A stretch of 59,796 nucleotides of DNA from Marine group II euryarchaeote REDSEA-S42_B7 (GTDB lineage Archaea > Thermoplasmatota > Poseidoniia > Poseidoniales > Thalassarchaeaceae), in NCBI GenBank assembly GCA_001629255.1, contig LURZ01000018.1, positions 33,984-93,779 of the forward strand. The letters are read 5' to 3'. Under the pieces are notes generated by a model. The model searched no databases. It was not told the DNA's origin and was given only the letters and a program-made list of their open reading frames with translations. Below are positions 45,000 through 53,806 of this stretch, piece by piece. The stretch's first letter is position 1, and every line of letters begins with the position of its first letter. A program made the translations under genes and the position numbers.

Positions 45000-46355
45000 G
45001 TGCCAGAAGACGAACAGGCCACTTCGATTCCGACCTCAGATGCAGAGGAATCCAAACTCCCCCCCCGCGCTAAGAAGCGAAGATTCGCTCCAATCAAGAT
45101 AGCTAATCAGATTCCCATGAAGCGAAGAAAGGAGATAGAAAAAGCTCTGGGAGAAGTGGGGGAGAGCCCTTCCAAATGGTCTCGAAATGAAGGAACGAGG
45201 AATCACGTATTCATGAGAAAGAGGATAAAACCAGGAACAATTAGACACATGGAATACGAACTCCTGGATGTTGAAATCGGAGAATCTTGGCCAGTCCCGA
45301 TAAGCATAATTCACGGCTCGAGGCCTGGTCCTGTAGTAACTCTCCTAGGTTCAATACATGGAGACGAACTTGTAGGGCCACTAGCCCTAACTTATCTATG
45401 CGGACCCAACTTCATGGGAGAAGACCGAGTCATAGACGCTAGTGTATTGGCTGGAACAATCCGAATCGTACCCATAGTCAACCTTCCCGGATATCGGAGG
45501 ATGATTCGAGACTTCCCTGATGGGAGGGATTTGAACAGATGCTTTCCGGGAAAGTCCGACAGCAATACCACCTCAAGAGTGGCCTACAAGCTATGGAGCA
45601 ATGTCATCAAAAGCAGTGATTATGTGGTTGATCTCCATTCCGCGGCGAAGGGAAGGACAAATATCCCCCAAATCAGAGCAAATTTAGCCCATGCAAGCAG
45701 TAATCGAATTGCGAGATCCTTTGGAATAGAGACTATTCTAGATAGCGAGGGGCCAAAAGGGTCCCTAAGGAGAGTAGCCAATCAGGAGGGAATAGCCTGC
45801 ATCACTTACGAAGGAGGTGGTTCGGATGAGGCAGATCCGGAGTCAGTTCAGATTTCCATGTATGGAATAATCAATCTTCTAAGGAGTCTCAGAATGCTTC
45901 CAGGTTATCCTAGCAAACCGAGGTTCAGGATTCTTGCATCGGGATCAGTCTGGATTCGTTCCGATCAAGGGGGCCTGTTGGACGTCTTAGCACCCGCTGG
46001 AAGCTTCGTTGAGGAAGGAGAGATAGTTGCAACTATTACCGATCCAGAGCTTCCGGGTATTCAGCATGACGTCAAGTCCCCCATACGTGGGCTCCTAATC
46101 AGCTCAGCAACACATCCGTTCGTGAACTCAGGGTCTCCGATTGGTCATCTATTGCCAGTCAAGAGAGGAGTATCTACTTTGAAGAGGAGGCTAGATAATG
46201 AGGGTTGCCTGATAATCAGTGGTTCCGATGGAGAGCCTCCATGGAGAGAGGATGATGATATCGAGGACATCGCAGTATTTGGGGAGTGGTCTGGAGGGTC
46301 CCCAGATGCAGAATGGGGTCCAGAAGGTTCGACGTACGAGGAGGAAGACAACTGA
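45000..46355 (+). CDS. Succinylglutamate desuccinylase/aspartoacylase-family zinc hydrolase
   Basis: This predicted zinc amidohydrolase of the M14 carboxypeptidase-like fold has the metal motif GSIHGDELVGPLAL (H-x-x-E) and later DLHSAAKG. NLPGYRRMIRDFPDGRDLNR is the substrate-binding Arg/Asn region. A C-terminal lipoyl-like beta domain (GLLDVLAPAGSFVEEGEIVATI) is normal for the family. The N-terminal ~70 residues are basic and unusual (PPRAKKRRFAPIK). GTG 45000 is chosen because a TATA box is 26 nt upstream (451 aa). Some members act with RimK-type ligases on glutamate tails, but no rimK gene is visible here. Confidence 0.85.
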   Translation: MPEDEQATSIPTSDAEESKLPPRAKKRRFAPIKIANQIPMKRRKEIEKALGEVGESPSKWSRNEGTRNHVFMRKRIKPGTIRHMEYELLDVEIGESWPVPISIIHGSRPGPVVTLLGSIHGDELVGPLALTYLCGPNFMGEDRVIDASVLAGTIRIVPIVNLPGYRRMIRDFPDGRDLNRCFPGKSDSNTTSRVAYKLWSNVIKSSDYVVDLHSAAKGRTNIPQIRANLAHASSNRIARSFGIETILDSEGPKGSLRRVANQEGIACITYEGGGSDEADPESVQISMYGIINLLRSLRMLPGYPSKPRFRILASGSVWIRSDQGGLLDVLAPAGSFVEEGEIVATITDPELPGIQHDVKSPIRGLLISSATHPFVNSGSPIGHLLPVKRGVSTLKRRLDNEGCLIISGSDGEPPWREDDDIEDIAVFGEWSGGSPDAEWGPEGSTYEEEDN

Positions 46356-46378
46356 TGACCAATCTTTTGTCCTCTTAA

Positions 46379-49300
46379 CTACGGGTTTTCATCGTTCGAC
46401 CAAGATATATCTGGAGCAGAAGGCAAAACCACACCCCTGTTTTCGGGACTTATGGCCAGTCTCTCTGGATTTACTCCATATGCTTCGAGGGCATCTTGTA
46501 ACTCTTTAGCCCTCGAAATTCTGATTCCAATCAAGAATCCTCCTGCAGAGAGGGCAATAAGGAAAGTGACTATCCCAATTATGCCTGTTGGGCTAGAGAA
46601 AATTGAGGAAAGCCAATTCATTGATTGCGGCTCTACCCAAATAGTCACCATGATATTCCACTCTATTTCAGTGTAGTAACCGTCTTCTGAGACGACCGCT
46701 TTTAGCTTCTGAATTGACGACCCCTCATCGCAGAATTGTATATGCATACTTTCCTCTGTATCTCTGCAATGGATCGGCATCAGAATGACAGTCTTCCCAT
46801 CTTGGCTGGTGTTGACTTCCAGAGAATAACCACTCATAGACCAAGTGATTACGGCGTCAACCGATGACTGAATCCCATAGACTGAGATTTCAAAGGACTC
46901 ATTCGCTGAATCCCAGGTAACTGGTATCGAACTAAAGGTCTTAGGACCATCGTATATATTCCCGTTTTCCAAGAAAACAGTACCCGACGACTTATCGTAA
47001 TTTGACAATATTAGACCTAGCCTGTTCAAAAACTCATCCTCTTCTCCGTCGCAGTCATCATCAACGCCATTCCACTGTTCGACAGCACCAGGGTATGTAC
47101 TTCCGACTAGATCGTCACAATCGTCATAATCGTAGAACCCGTCATTATCTCGGTCATAGTCTGCGAACACCGGACTAGAAAGGCCACGAGCAATTTCAGT
47201 TCCATCGTCTACTCCGTCTTGGTCCGTGTCTGCAGAATCGAATGATGTGCTGTAGTTGTGATACTCGGAATAGTCACTCAGGCCATCACCGTCAGTATCT
47301 CTTTCGTAGAAGTCCTCATCCACTAAATCGTCGCAGTCGTTATCTTTTCCATCTAGGTCCTCAGGACGCTCAGGAGCCCTTTCGAAGTCATCATCATCAC
47401 AGTCTTGGAAATGGTACCAGCCATCTAGGTCAGAGTCAGAATCTGCAACAAGCGGGTCAGACATGAACTCATTCAATTCAGTCCCATCGGGGAGTCCGTC
47501 CCCGTCAGAATCCCCGTCATTAGGATCCGTGGAGTATTGGTGATACTCTGCATAGTCAGTCAATCCATCCATATCTGTGTCAATCCAGAAGAAGTCTTCG
47601 TCTATGTCTTCGTCACAATCGTTGTCTAGTCCATCTAGGGACTCAGTCACGTCTGGTGCAAAACTCGAATCGTTGTCATCACAGTCATCGAACCAGTAAG
47701 CTCCATCGCCATCTGCATCTAGATCAACTATTAACGGATTACTACCGAACTCCAACTCCTGCCGATCTGGTATTCCATCCCCATCTGAGTCAGAATCCTC
47801 TGGGTTTGTTCCATGTATGTGGAATTCTTCCCAGTCCGACAATCCATCTCCATCTGCATCTGAATCATTGAAGCCCTCATCCTCAAGACCGTCGCAATCG
47901 TCATCCTTTCCATTGAGGATCTCTAACATCCCCGGATTTACCTCGATATCATCATCATCGCAGTCTTGGAAATGATAGTAATCGTCCGAGTCGTTGTCTG
48001 CGTCAAAGGTCAGGGGGTCTGAGAACCAAACAGTTATTTCATCATAATCGCTAATTCCGTCAGAATCAGAATCGTATGACAGTGGATTCGTGCTATGGAC
48101 CATTACCTCTTGATAATCGCCGAGCCCATCATCATCGGTGTCGTTGTCAATCGCCTTGGTCCCGTAGATTACAACTTCCTGATAGTCATCCAATCCATCG
48201 TCATCCGAGTCAGAATCTAATGGATCCGTCAGATGCACCGAGGTCTCATTCAAATCACTCAGACCATCCCCATCATCATCCAAGTCAAGGTAGTTGCATA
48301 CTCCGTCCAAGTCAGTGTCCGACGGAGTGGACGAGTTATCCAGAGGGTCAGTTGAACATGACAGCTCCGCGGAGTCGTTCCAATTATCATCATCATCGTC
48401 GGAGTCAAGGTAGTTGCAGGCTCCGTCCGAGTCAGTGTCCGACGGAGTGGATGAGTTATCCAGAGGGTCGGTCGAGCAGGACATCTCGTCTATGTCGACC
48501 CAACCATCATTGTCATCGTCTAAATCGTTGTAGTCGGGCCACCCATCCCCATCTGTGTCTGTAACATTCCCGACTCCATGGAAAATCAACTCCCATGAGT
48601 TCAGAGTCCCGGAGTTAGATCCCGTGACCGAATCTCGAACCTTCAGGATCCAGTTACCCTGAGAGGACTCGTCCCAGTGCTGGACCGTACCGAACCTCCA
48701 ATTCGAGTAGTCTGCATTGTTGTCATCATGAACCTCAGCAAGCCACGACTGGTGACCACTAGGGGACTCCAGAACAATGTCCAGCTCTCCTCTGGCAGTG
48801 TGGGTGATATCGACAATAACGTCTACCGACTCTAGGCTCAAGTCAATTGGAACCGAGAGGTTGAACTCAGTCCATGCGCTTGGTCCGTTATCGATGACAA
48901 GATTCTCTGTGAAAGGCCCAAAAGTAGCGTTCGCCTCCTCCCCACTGCTCGTCCAATTCTCAGCCAATGACACTGCTGCACCTGCATCCACTGCTCCGAA
49001 TCCGTACTTATGAGAGACGTTGAGACCTCCCCCGTTCACGGTCCACGAAGAATCGTTCACATCGTTCTTCCTGGAGCTATGGACGAGGATATTCTGGACA
49101 TCGCGCCAAGTCAAATCGGGATTTGACTCCAGAATCAGAGCTATTACTCCGGAAACAAGAGGTGTTGCACTAGAGGTTCCTCCGAAGTCATGGTTAACGT
49201 CTCCTCCGCTGTATCCGCCTGTTCCAGTGATATCCGTGGTTGTTATCCCTTCGTAGTCAGGCGTCCCACCATTGGAGTGTGCGGTTACCAGAATGTTTGC

Positions 49301-50413
49301 CCCAGGTTCAGAGTACCACGATTGATCGCCGTAGTGTGTAATAGCGGATACTGCAATCGCATATCTTAGGCTTGCATAGCCGTCATAGTTAGAATTGTCA
49401 TTTGCTTCAAGCCCATTCCCAGCGGCCCACGTGTAAATATTGCCCAGCCCGGACCTTCCGTTGTATATCGAATCCTCAATGGCTGCAATGGTTATTGGAC
49501 CAGGGCCCTCAAGACTGCTCCCATCGTCTGTGGGCCCCCAGGAGTTAGAGTAGATATCTATGTCTCCGTTGTCATAACTAAGAGCATCCGCAGCGGTAGA
49601 GTCCGTGAAACCACACGCAATCAATCTGTGGCCGGCGATATTTGCCCCGAATGCAGCACCTGTCACTCCGATTGAATTGTTCCCGGTTCCTGCTGCTACT
49701 CCGGCTACCGCTGTTCCATGCCCGTCCCAGGAGTTAGGGTCCGGGTCCGGATCATCTCCGCACCAGTCATAGGAGTGCTGAGAGAGGTAGTTAGTGGTAA
49801 GGTCAGGGTGAGAATGCTCCACACCGTCGTCAATCACACTGATCACGACTCCCGAACCATTGTAGGAGTTCCAGACTGCAGTTACATTAGCATCCTCGCC
49901 CGACGTACCGCTAGTTTGTCCAGTGTTGTTCAGATGCCATTGATCGTCATAGAATGGGTCATTTGGCTCGAATCTCGTAGAGACAGACCTATCCAGTAGA
50001 GGCGAGAAAGACTCAATCTCCCCCTTCAAAAATGAACTCCTCAGTTTTTCGAGTCCTTTTGTAGAATCTTCGAAAGTCCATATGTAGGAACCCCTAAGAT
50101 GCTCTACTGGCTTGCTTTCCTCAGGCTCCGCTTCCGTCCATCTATGCTCCTTAATCGGGATTCCAGTCACGACAAGCCAGGAATCTACAACCGCCAACTC
50201 TGCCTCTTCATATGAGTCGATATCAGAAACTCTCTCGAACGCAATCTGGACCGATCTTGAGTATGTCCCCAAGATATCTTCCAAAACTACAGTGGGTATT
50301 TCCTCAGGCTCTTCCCCTCCTACGGCGTGCGCAGCAGGGGAGAAGGACACCATCAACAATACCAATATGGCGACTCTCACATGGTAGTTACATAAACTAG
50401 AGAATATAGCCAT
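46379..50413 (-). CDS. Giant secreted subtilisin-like protease with calcium/metal repeats
   Basis: This 1344-aa S8 serine protease has a signal peptide (residues 1-30, ending PAAHA), a propeptide-like region, and a catalytic domain with Asp in VISVIDDGVEHSHPDL (~196), His in WDGHGTAVAGVAAG (~232) and Ser in FGGTSSATPLVSG (~414). A P-domain/proprotein convertase domain follows (ARGELDIVLESPSGHQSW). Residues ~615-1170 are acidic repeats: TSP3-like D-x-D-x-DG motifs and four MopE-like units (DCDDDD...NGKDDDCDG). One membrane helix (GIIGIVTFLIALSAGGFLIGI) and a short cytoplasmic tail end the protein. It likely digests proteins at the cell surface; the repeats may bind calcium and act as a stalk. 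Confidence 0.92.
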   Translation of the reverse strand: MAIFSSLCNYHVRVAILVLLMVSFSPAAHAVGGEEPEEIPTVVLEDILGTYSRSVQIAFERVSDIDSYEEAELAVVDSWLVVTGIPIKEHRWTEAEPEESKPVEHLRGSYIWTFEDSTKGLEKLRSSFLKGEIESFSPLLDRSVSTRFEPNDPFYDDQWHLNNTGQTSGTSGEDANVTAVWNSYNGSGVVISVIDDGVEHSHPDLTTNYLSQHSYDWCGDDPDPDPNSWDGHGTAVAGVAAGTGNNSIGVTGAAFGANIAGHRLIACGFTDSTAADALSYDNGDIDIYSNSWGPTDDGSSLEGPGPITIAAIEDSIYNGRSGLGNIYTWAAGNGLEANDNSNYDGYASLRYAIAVSAITHYGDQSWYSEPGANILVTAHSNGGTPDYEGITTTDITGTGGYSGGDVNHDFGGTSSATPLVSGVIALILESNPDLTWRDVQNILVHSSRKNDVNDSSWTVNGGGLNVSHKYGFGAVDAGAAVSLAENWTSSGEEANATFGPFTENLVIDNGPSAWTEFNLSVPIDLSLESVDVIVDITHTARGELDIVLESPSGHQSWLAEVHDDNNADYSNWRFGTVQHWDESSQGNWILKVRDSVTGSNSGTLNSWELIFHGVGNVTDTDGDGWPDYNDLDDDNDGWVDIDEMSCSTDPLDNSSTPSDTDSDGACNYLDSDDDDDNWNDSAELSCSTDPLDNSSTPSDTDLDGVCNYLDLDDDGDGLSDLNETSVHLTDPLDSDSDDDGLDDYQEVVIYGTKAIDNDTDDDGLGDYQEVMVHSTNPLSYDSDSDGISDYDEITVWFSDPLTFDADNDSDDYYHFQDCDDDDIEVNPGMLEILNGKDDDCDGLEDEGFNDSDADGDGLSDWEEFHIHGTNPEDSDSDGDGIPDRQELEFGSNPLIVDLDADGDGAYWFDDCDDNDSSFAPDVTESLDGLDNDCDEDIDEDFFWIDTDMDGLTDYAEYHQYSTDPNDGDSDGDGLPDGTELNEFMSDPLVADSDSDLDGWYHFQDCDDDDFERAPERPEDLDGKDNDCDDLVDEDFYERDTDGDGLSDYSEYHNYSTSFDSADTDQDGVDDGTEIARGLSSPVFADYDRDNDGFYDYDDCDDLVGSTYPGAVEQWNGVDDDCDGEEDEFLNRLGLILSNYDKSSGTVFLENGNIYDGPKTFSSIPVTWDSANESFEISVYGIQSSVDAVITWSMSGYSLEVNTSQDGKTVILMPIHCRDTEESMHIQFCDEGSSIQKLKAVVSEDGYYTEIEWNIMVTIWVEPQSMNWLSSIFSSPTGIIGIVTFLIALSAGGFLIGIRISRAKELQDALEAYGVNPERLAISPENRGVVLPSAPDISWSNDENP
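48288..48482. repeat. 120-bp-period tandem duplication inside the subtilase gene
   Basis: Two copies of a ~75-bp conserved block start at 48288 and 48408 (period exactly 120 bp, 40 codons). Within 48301-48362 versus 48421-48482 only about six of 62 bases differ. Each copy encodes CSTDPLDNSSTPSDTD plus an acidic loop. The similarity at DNA level indicates a recent in-frame duplication. Confidence 0.85.
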
Positions 50414-50429
50414 TCGTCTTTGTTGCTGG

Positions 50430-51407
50430 TCAATTGTCCGAGTTCTCAGAGTCTCCAGAAGAGGATATTCTGTGGTACACGAAGGGTGCTATGACGAGAT
50501 ACATCAGAACCCCATATACTCCTGAGGGTAAGCTTAGTGTAGATAGGCCCCCACTAGGAGAAGCGAGAATCAGACCTCCCACGGTAATTCCTACAGTCGC
50601 ATTCTGTATTCCACTCTCAATCGAAACAGTAGTAGCCCTTGAGGGCTCAAGGTTGAGTAATTTCGCACTTTGGTAGCCGATAGTGAGCATAAGGGCGTTT
50701 AGTGCTACCACAGATGGGCCTAGAGTTCCGATGTTGTCCATCAGAGTATCCCATTCACTGGCTATTGCTGCTAGGACGATTATCGCAAACAGAACCGCTG
50801 CGGCTAGGCTGACTCCCCTGTCAATAGAAGTTGCTGTAATAGGCTTGATAGCCTTGATGGACATTCCAATAGCTACGGGGAGAGTAGTCAGCAAGAACAT
50901 GGTAATTCCAAGACCAATGATGTCTATGGTCGGCGCCGACTCTCCCATGAAATGGTCCATTGAGAAGCCAACCACCAATGGCAACGTAATCACGGACACA
51001 ACCGAAACAACTGCTGTGTATGAAATTGAAAGCGCAGTATCTCCTCTTGCCAACTTCGTAAGTATGTTCGACGTGACTCCACCAGGGCAACATGCTAGAA
51101 TCATCAGACCCACTGCGAGCTCCCCGTCCAGATCGGCCAAGCTTGCTATGGCGAAACCCACAATTGGAAGCACCAGCATCTGATTTACTATCCCGATTGT
51201 AAATGCCCTCGGCTCTCTGAAAACTAAGGCGAAGTCACCTGTGGTTAGTCCCAAACCAAGTGAGAACATGATGAACGCGAGTGCAAGTGGTAGCACTATA
51301 TCGATAATCACGTTGTCCTCATCTTCTGTCTCCTCTTGAGCCTGAACCGAAGATGAGACCATCACCAGTACAATCAGTACCGAAATAACGACTATCGCTC
51401 CTCTCAT
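50430..51407 (-). CDS. BASS-family (bile acid:sodium symporter-like) transporter
   Basis: This 325-aa membrane protein has about nine to ten helices after a cleavable-looking signal segment (VVISVLIVLVMVSSSVQAQ). The family pattern is present: LPLALAFIMFSLGLGLTTGDF, LMILACCPGGVTSNILTKLARGD and IESGIQNATVGITVG (the crossover helix motif). These transporters move organic anions such as bile acids, pantoate or keto acids with sodium; the substrate is unknown here. The extracellular N-terminus is acidic (EETEDEDN). It lies downstream of the LeuA-like gene (upstream start 51407, gap 38 nt) on the same strand. Confidence 0.9.
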   Translation of the reverse strand: MRGAIVVISVLIVLVMVSSSVQAQEETEDEDNVIIDIVLPLALAFIMFSLGLGLTTGDFALVFREPRAFTIGIVNQMLVLPIVGFAIASLADLDGELAVGLMILACCPGGVTSNILTKLARGDTALSISYTAVVSVVSVITLPLVVGFSMDHFMGESAPTIDIIGLGITMFLLTTLPVAIGMSIKAIKPITATSIDRGVSLAAAVLFAIIVLAAIASEWDTLMDNIGTLGPSVVALNALMLTIGYQSAKLLNLEPSRATTVSIESGIQNATVGITVGGLILASPSGGLSTLSLPSGVYGVLMYLVIAPFVYHRISSSGDSENSDN

Positions 51408-51445
51408 GTTCTCCGAGGAATTTATCCTCGTATAACTGTGCTCTC

Positions 51446-52705
51446 TTACTTGGTGGCTGTGAATTCAGAAATTGCATCGTGTACCTCTTCGTCGGTCATC
51501 ATCCTTCTCTGACTCTTTGCCACATCGAACATGTGCGCTACTAGATCTTCCTCTGCTTCGTAACCATTTCTCTTCAGCCAATGAATTACATTTGATCGTC
51601 CGCTCATGTGCCCGATTCTGATTACCTGCTGTAGTCCGAAGTCACCAGCAGGGACGCCGGAATAGACTCTATCCGCCAACCAATCATCCCCTTTGTCCAT
51701 CGCCTTGATCACCGCCGAAGCATGAACACCAGTACCTGTCTCAAAGGCATCCTCTCCGAAGACCGGATAGTTATGCGGAAGAGCCACTTCCACATACTTG
51801 TGAGCCATTCTTGTATATTCGTTCAGCGCGGTAAGATCGTTCTTGATTACTCCCATCAGGCTCAAATTCACAAGTGTTTGGTCCAAGGGTGCGTTACCTG
51901 CTCTCTCCCCTACTCCTAGAGCCGTTCCGTGAATCACATCAGCACCTGCTTCGTATGCAGCTAGGTTGTTCGCAACTCCCAGGCCCCTGTCTTGATGCCC
52001 ATGCCAGTTAACCTCTATCTCTCTCCTTTTGACTCCTGAGTCGGGAATGACCTCTTCCTGGATGAATTCAAGGAGCTTTCTAACTCCATTAGGGGTAACG
52101 TGTCCGCACGTGTCACAAACACAAATTCTGTCTGCCCCCAATTCTATAGCCCTCTCGTACACCTGCTTGATTTCTTCCGGCTTGCTCCTCGTAGTATCCT
52201 CCGTTACGAACATCACTGGGATTTCGTTGTCCACAGCGAAGGTGACCGCTTTCTCGGCGGTCTCCATTATTCTCCCCATAGTCCATCCTTCGGCAAACTG
52301 CCTAATCGGGCTTGTTCCTAGAAATGCACTCGCCTGGATCTGCCTCTCATGCTTTGCTTGTAGCTCCACCAGTGGTTCGATATCTGAGACAACTGTCCTA
52401 ACAGCACATCCCGGTCTGAGATTATACCCATTTTCTCCCATATGATTTAGCATGGAATCGATATGGTCTATGTGAAAGGGTCCTGCTCCGGGAAGACCTA
52501 GATCCACCTTCTGGATACCTAGTTTCTCCATGTAGTCGATTAGTTCTATTTTCTGCTGAATTGTTGGGTTTCTGGCGCTAGGACTTTGCAAACCGTCTCG
52601 AAGAGTCTCATCGTCGAACCACAGCTCATGCGGGTGATCCGACTCGTCTCGATCTATCGAGTAGTCGATATCATTCCAGTCGTAGATTAGGTCATGCTCT
52701 TCCAT
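51446..52705 (-). CDS. LeuA-like synthase (isopropylmalate/homocitrate synthase superfamily)
   Basis: This 419-aa acetyl-CoA-dependent condensing enzyme of the HMGL-like TIM-barrel group has the metal and catalytic segments WFDDETLRDGLQSPS, EVNWHGHQDRGLGVANNLAA and LGVGERAGNAPLDQT. It lacks the LeuA regulatory domain, so leucine feedback is not expected. Possible reactions are isopropylmalate, citramalate, homocitrate or Re-citrate synthesis; the sequence does not decide between them. No leuB, leuC or leuD gene is nearby. Next to a BASS-type transporter, a role in keto-acid or organic-acid metabolism is conceivable but speculative. ATG at 52705 is used. Confidence 0.82.
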   Translation of the reverse strand: MEEHDLIYDWNDIDYSIDRDESDHPHELWFDDETLRDGLQSPSARNPTIQQKIELIDYMEKLGIQKVDLGLPGAGPFHIDHIDSMLNHMGENGYNLRPGCAVRTVVSDIEPLVELQAKHERQIQASAFLGTSPIRQFAEGWTMGRIMETAEKAVTFAVDNEIPVMFVTEDTTRSKPEEIKQVYERAIELGADRICVCDTCGHVTPNGVRKLLEFIQEEVIPDSGVKRREIEVNWHGHQDRGLGVANNLAAYEAGADVIHGTALGVGERAGNAPLDQTLVNLSLMGVIKNDLTALNEYTRMAHKYVEVALPHNYPVFGEDAFETGTGVHASAVIKAMDKGDDWLADRVYSGVPAGDFGLQQVIRIGHMSGRSNVIHWLKRNGYEAEEDLVAHMFDVAKSQRRMMTDEEVHDAISEFTATK

Positions 52706-52756
52706 TGTCGCACCCGTGTCCTCCGATGGTTCGTTAGGTGTTTCAAACCATCGGGA

Positions 52757-53806
52757 CTATGTGGTAGATTTCAACTCCGTCCTAGTCACGAAAACAGTGG
52801 CTGTGATCGCTCCAATAACGACTCCAAATTTCCCAAAACTCCCAGTTACAAGAACTACGAACATCAGTGCAAGATACAGCATCGAGACGAAAAAAGAAGT
52901 TGCAGCGCTGGAGATCCTACCTGTTTCATCGGGCTCCTCTGAAATGTCTATCCTCCAAACAGTGGAAGCATACCAAAGACCCAACCCTAGAATCGTCCAA
53001 CTCAGGACGTGGTAACTCCAATCCTCAATTTTGATTGCCTCTAAAGTTGTGGGAGCCGCCAGCGACAGAAGGACCAGCAGAATTGAGTAAACCTTCATCT
53101 CCAAAAGAGTTCGTTCAGGCCCTTTCACATTAGGCAGCATCGGGACTCCCACTTCCGCATATTCTTCGGATCTGTACAGTGCTAAGGCCCAGAAGTGCGG
53201 TGGAGTCCACAGGAAGATAAGGAAGAACATGAACCATGGCATTAGACTACCGATTTCAATCACCGACTCTAGTACAGAAGCCATTGAATCGGTTGAGATA
53301 AACAGGTCCCCCGACGAAGCTGACCATCCTATTACTGGGGGGGTCGAACCAGCAATTCCTCCAATTACGATGTTCTGCGGAGTCCTTCTTTTCAGCCAAA
53401 TGCTGTAAATCAAAACATAGAATAGAACGCTGAAAGCCGACCAGAAGGCAGCTACTTCATTCGACATTTCATAGAACCACCAGACTCCCAGAATGGAAAT
53501 AAGAATCCCGAAGAATAACGCGGATCCCGCCTCAACTCTACCAGATGGAATGGCTCTGTCGGAGGTTCGGAGCATCTTAGGATCTATGTCTCTATCATAC
53601 CACATATTGATTGCATTGGCGCCCCCTGCGGTAAGATATCCTCCAATCAGAACTACCACCATTGTCTGAATCGAGTCGAAACCAAAATCTCCTTCCATTG
53701 AATCATGAATTATCACTGAACATATCGCAGTAATTTGTAGAAGGACCACCACTCTTGGCTTAGTCAATGAGAAGTAGTCTTTGATGGAATGAAGAATCTG
53801 AATCAC
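52757..53806 (-). CDS. ctaB: Heme O synthase (protoheme IX farnesyltransferase)
   Basis: This UbiA-fold membrane enzyme adds farnesyl to heme B to make heme O for terminal oxidases. The first Asp-rich motif is NAINMWYDRDIDPKMLRTSDR, and the later conserved stretch FLIFLWTPPHFWALALYRSEEY is specific for CtaB. About nine helices are seen over 349 aa. It overlaps ctaA by four bases (ATGA), so the two are translationally coupled. Together they supply heme A for an aa3-type oxidase not in this window. Confidence 0.95.
   Translation of the reverse strand: MIQILHSIKDYFSLTKPRVVVLLQITAICSVIIHDSMEGDFGFDSIQTMVVVLIGGYLTAGGANAINMWYDRDIDPKMLRTSDRAIPSGRVEAGSALFFGILISILGVWWFYEMSNEVAAFWSAFSVLFYVLIYSIWLKRRTPQNIVIGGIAGSTPPVIGWSASSGDLFISTDSMASVLESVIEIGSLMPWFMFFLIFLWTPPHFWALALYRSEEYAEVGVPMLPNVKGPERTLLEMKVYSILLVLLSLAAPTTLEAIKIEDWSYHVLSWTILGLGLWYASTVWRIDISEEPDETGRISSAATSFFVSMLYLALMFVVLVTGSFGKFGVVIGAITATVFVTRTELKSTT

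Noticed and set aside
48076-48564. His/Pro/Ser-rich plus-strand frame opposite the acidic repeats
   Set aside because: This composition is what Asp-rich repeats produce when read in reverse; no real protein pattern is seen.
46379-50413. Possible CRISPR-like array suggested by regular repeats
   Set aside because: The repeats are coding, in frame and acidic, with period 120 bp at one place only; there are no uniform repeats with unique spacers and no cas genes.
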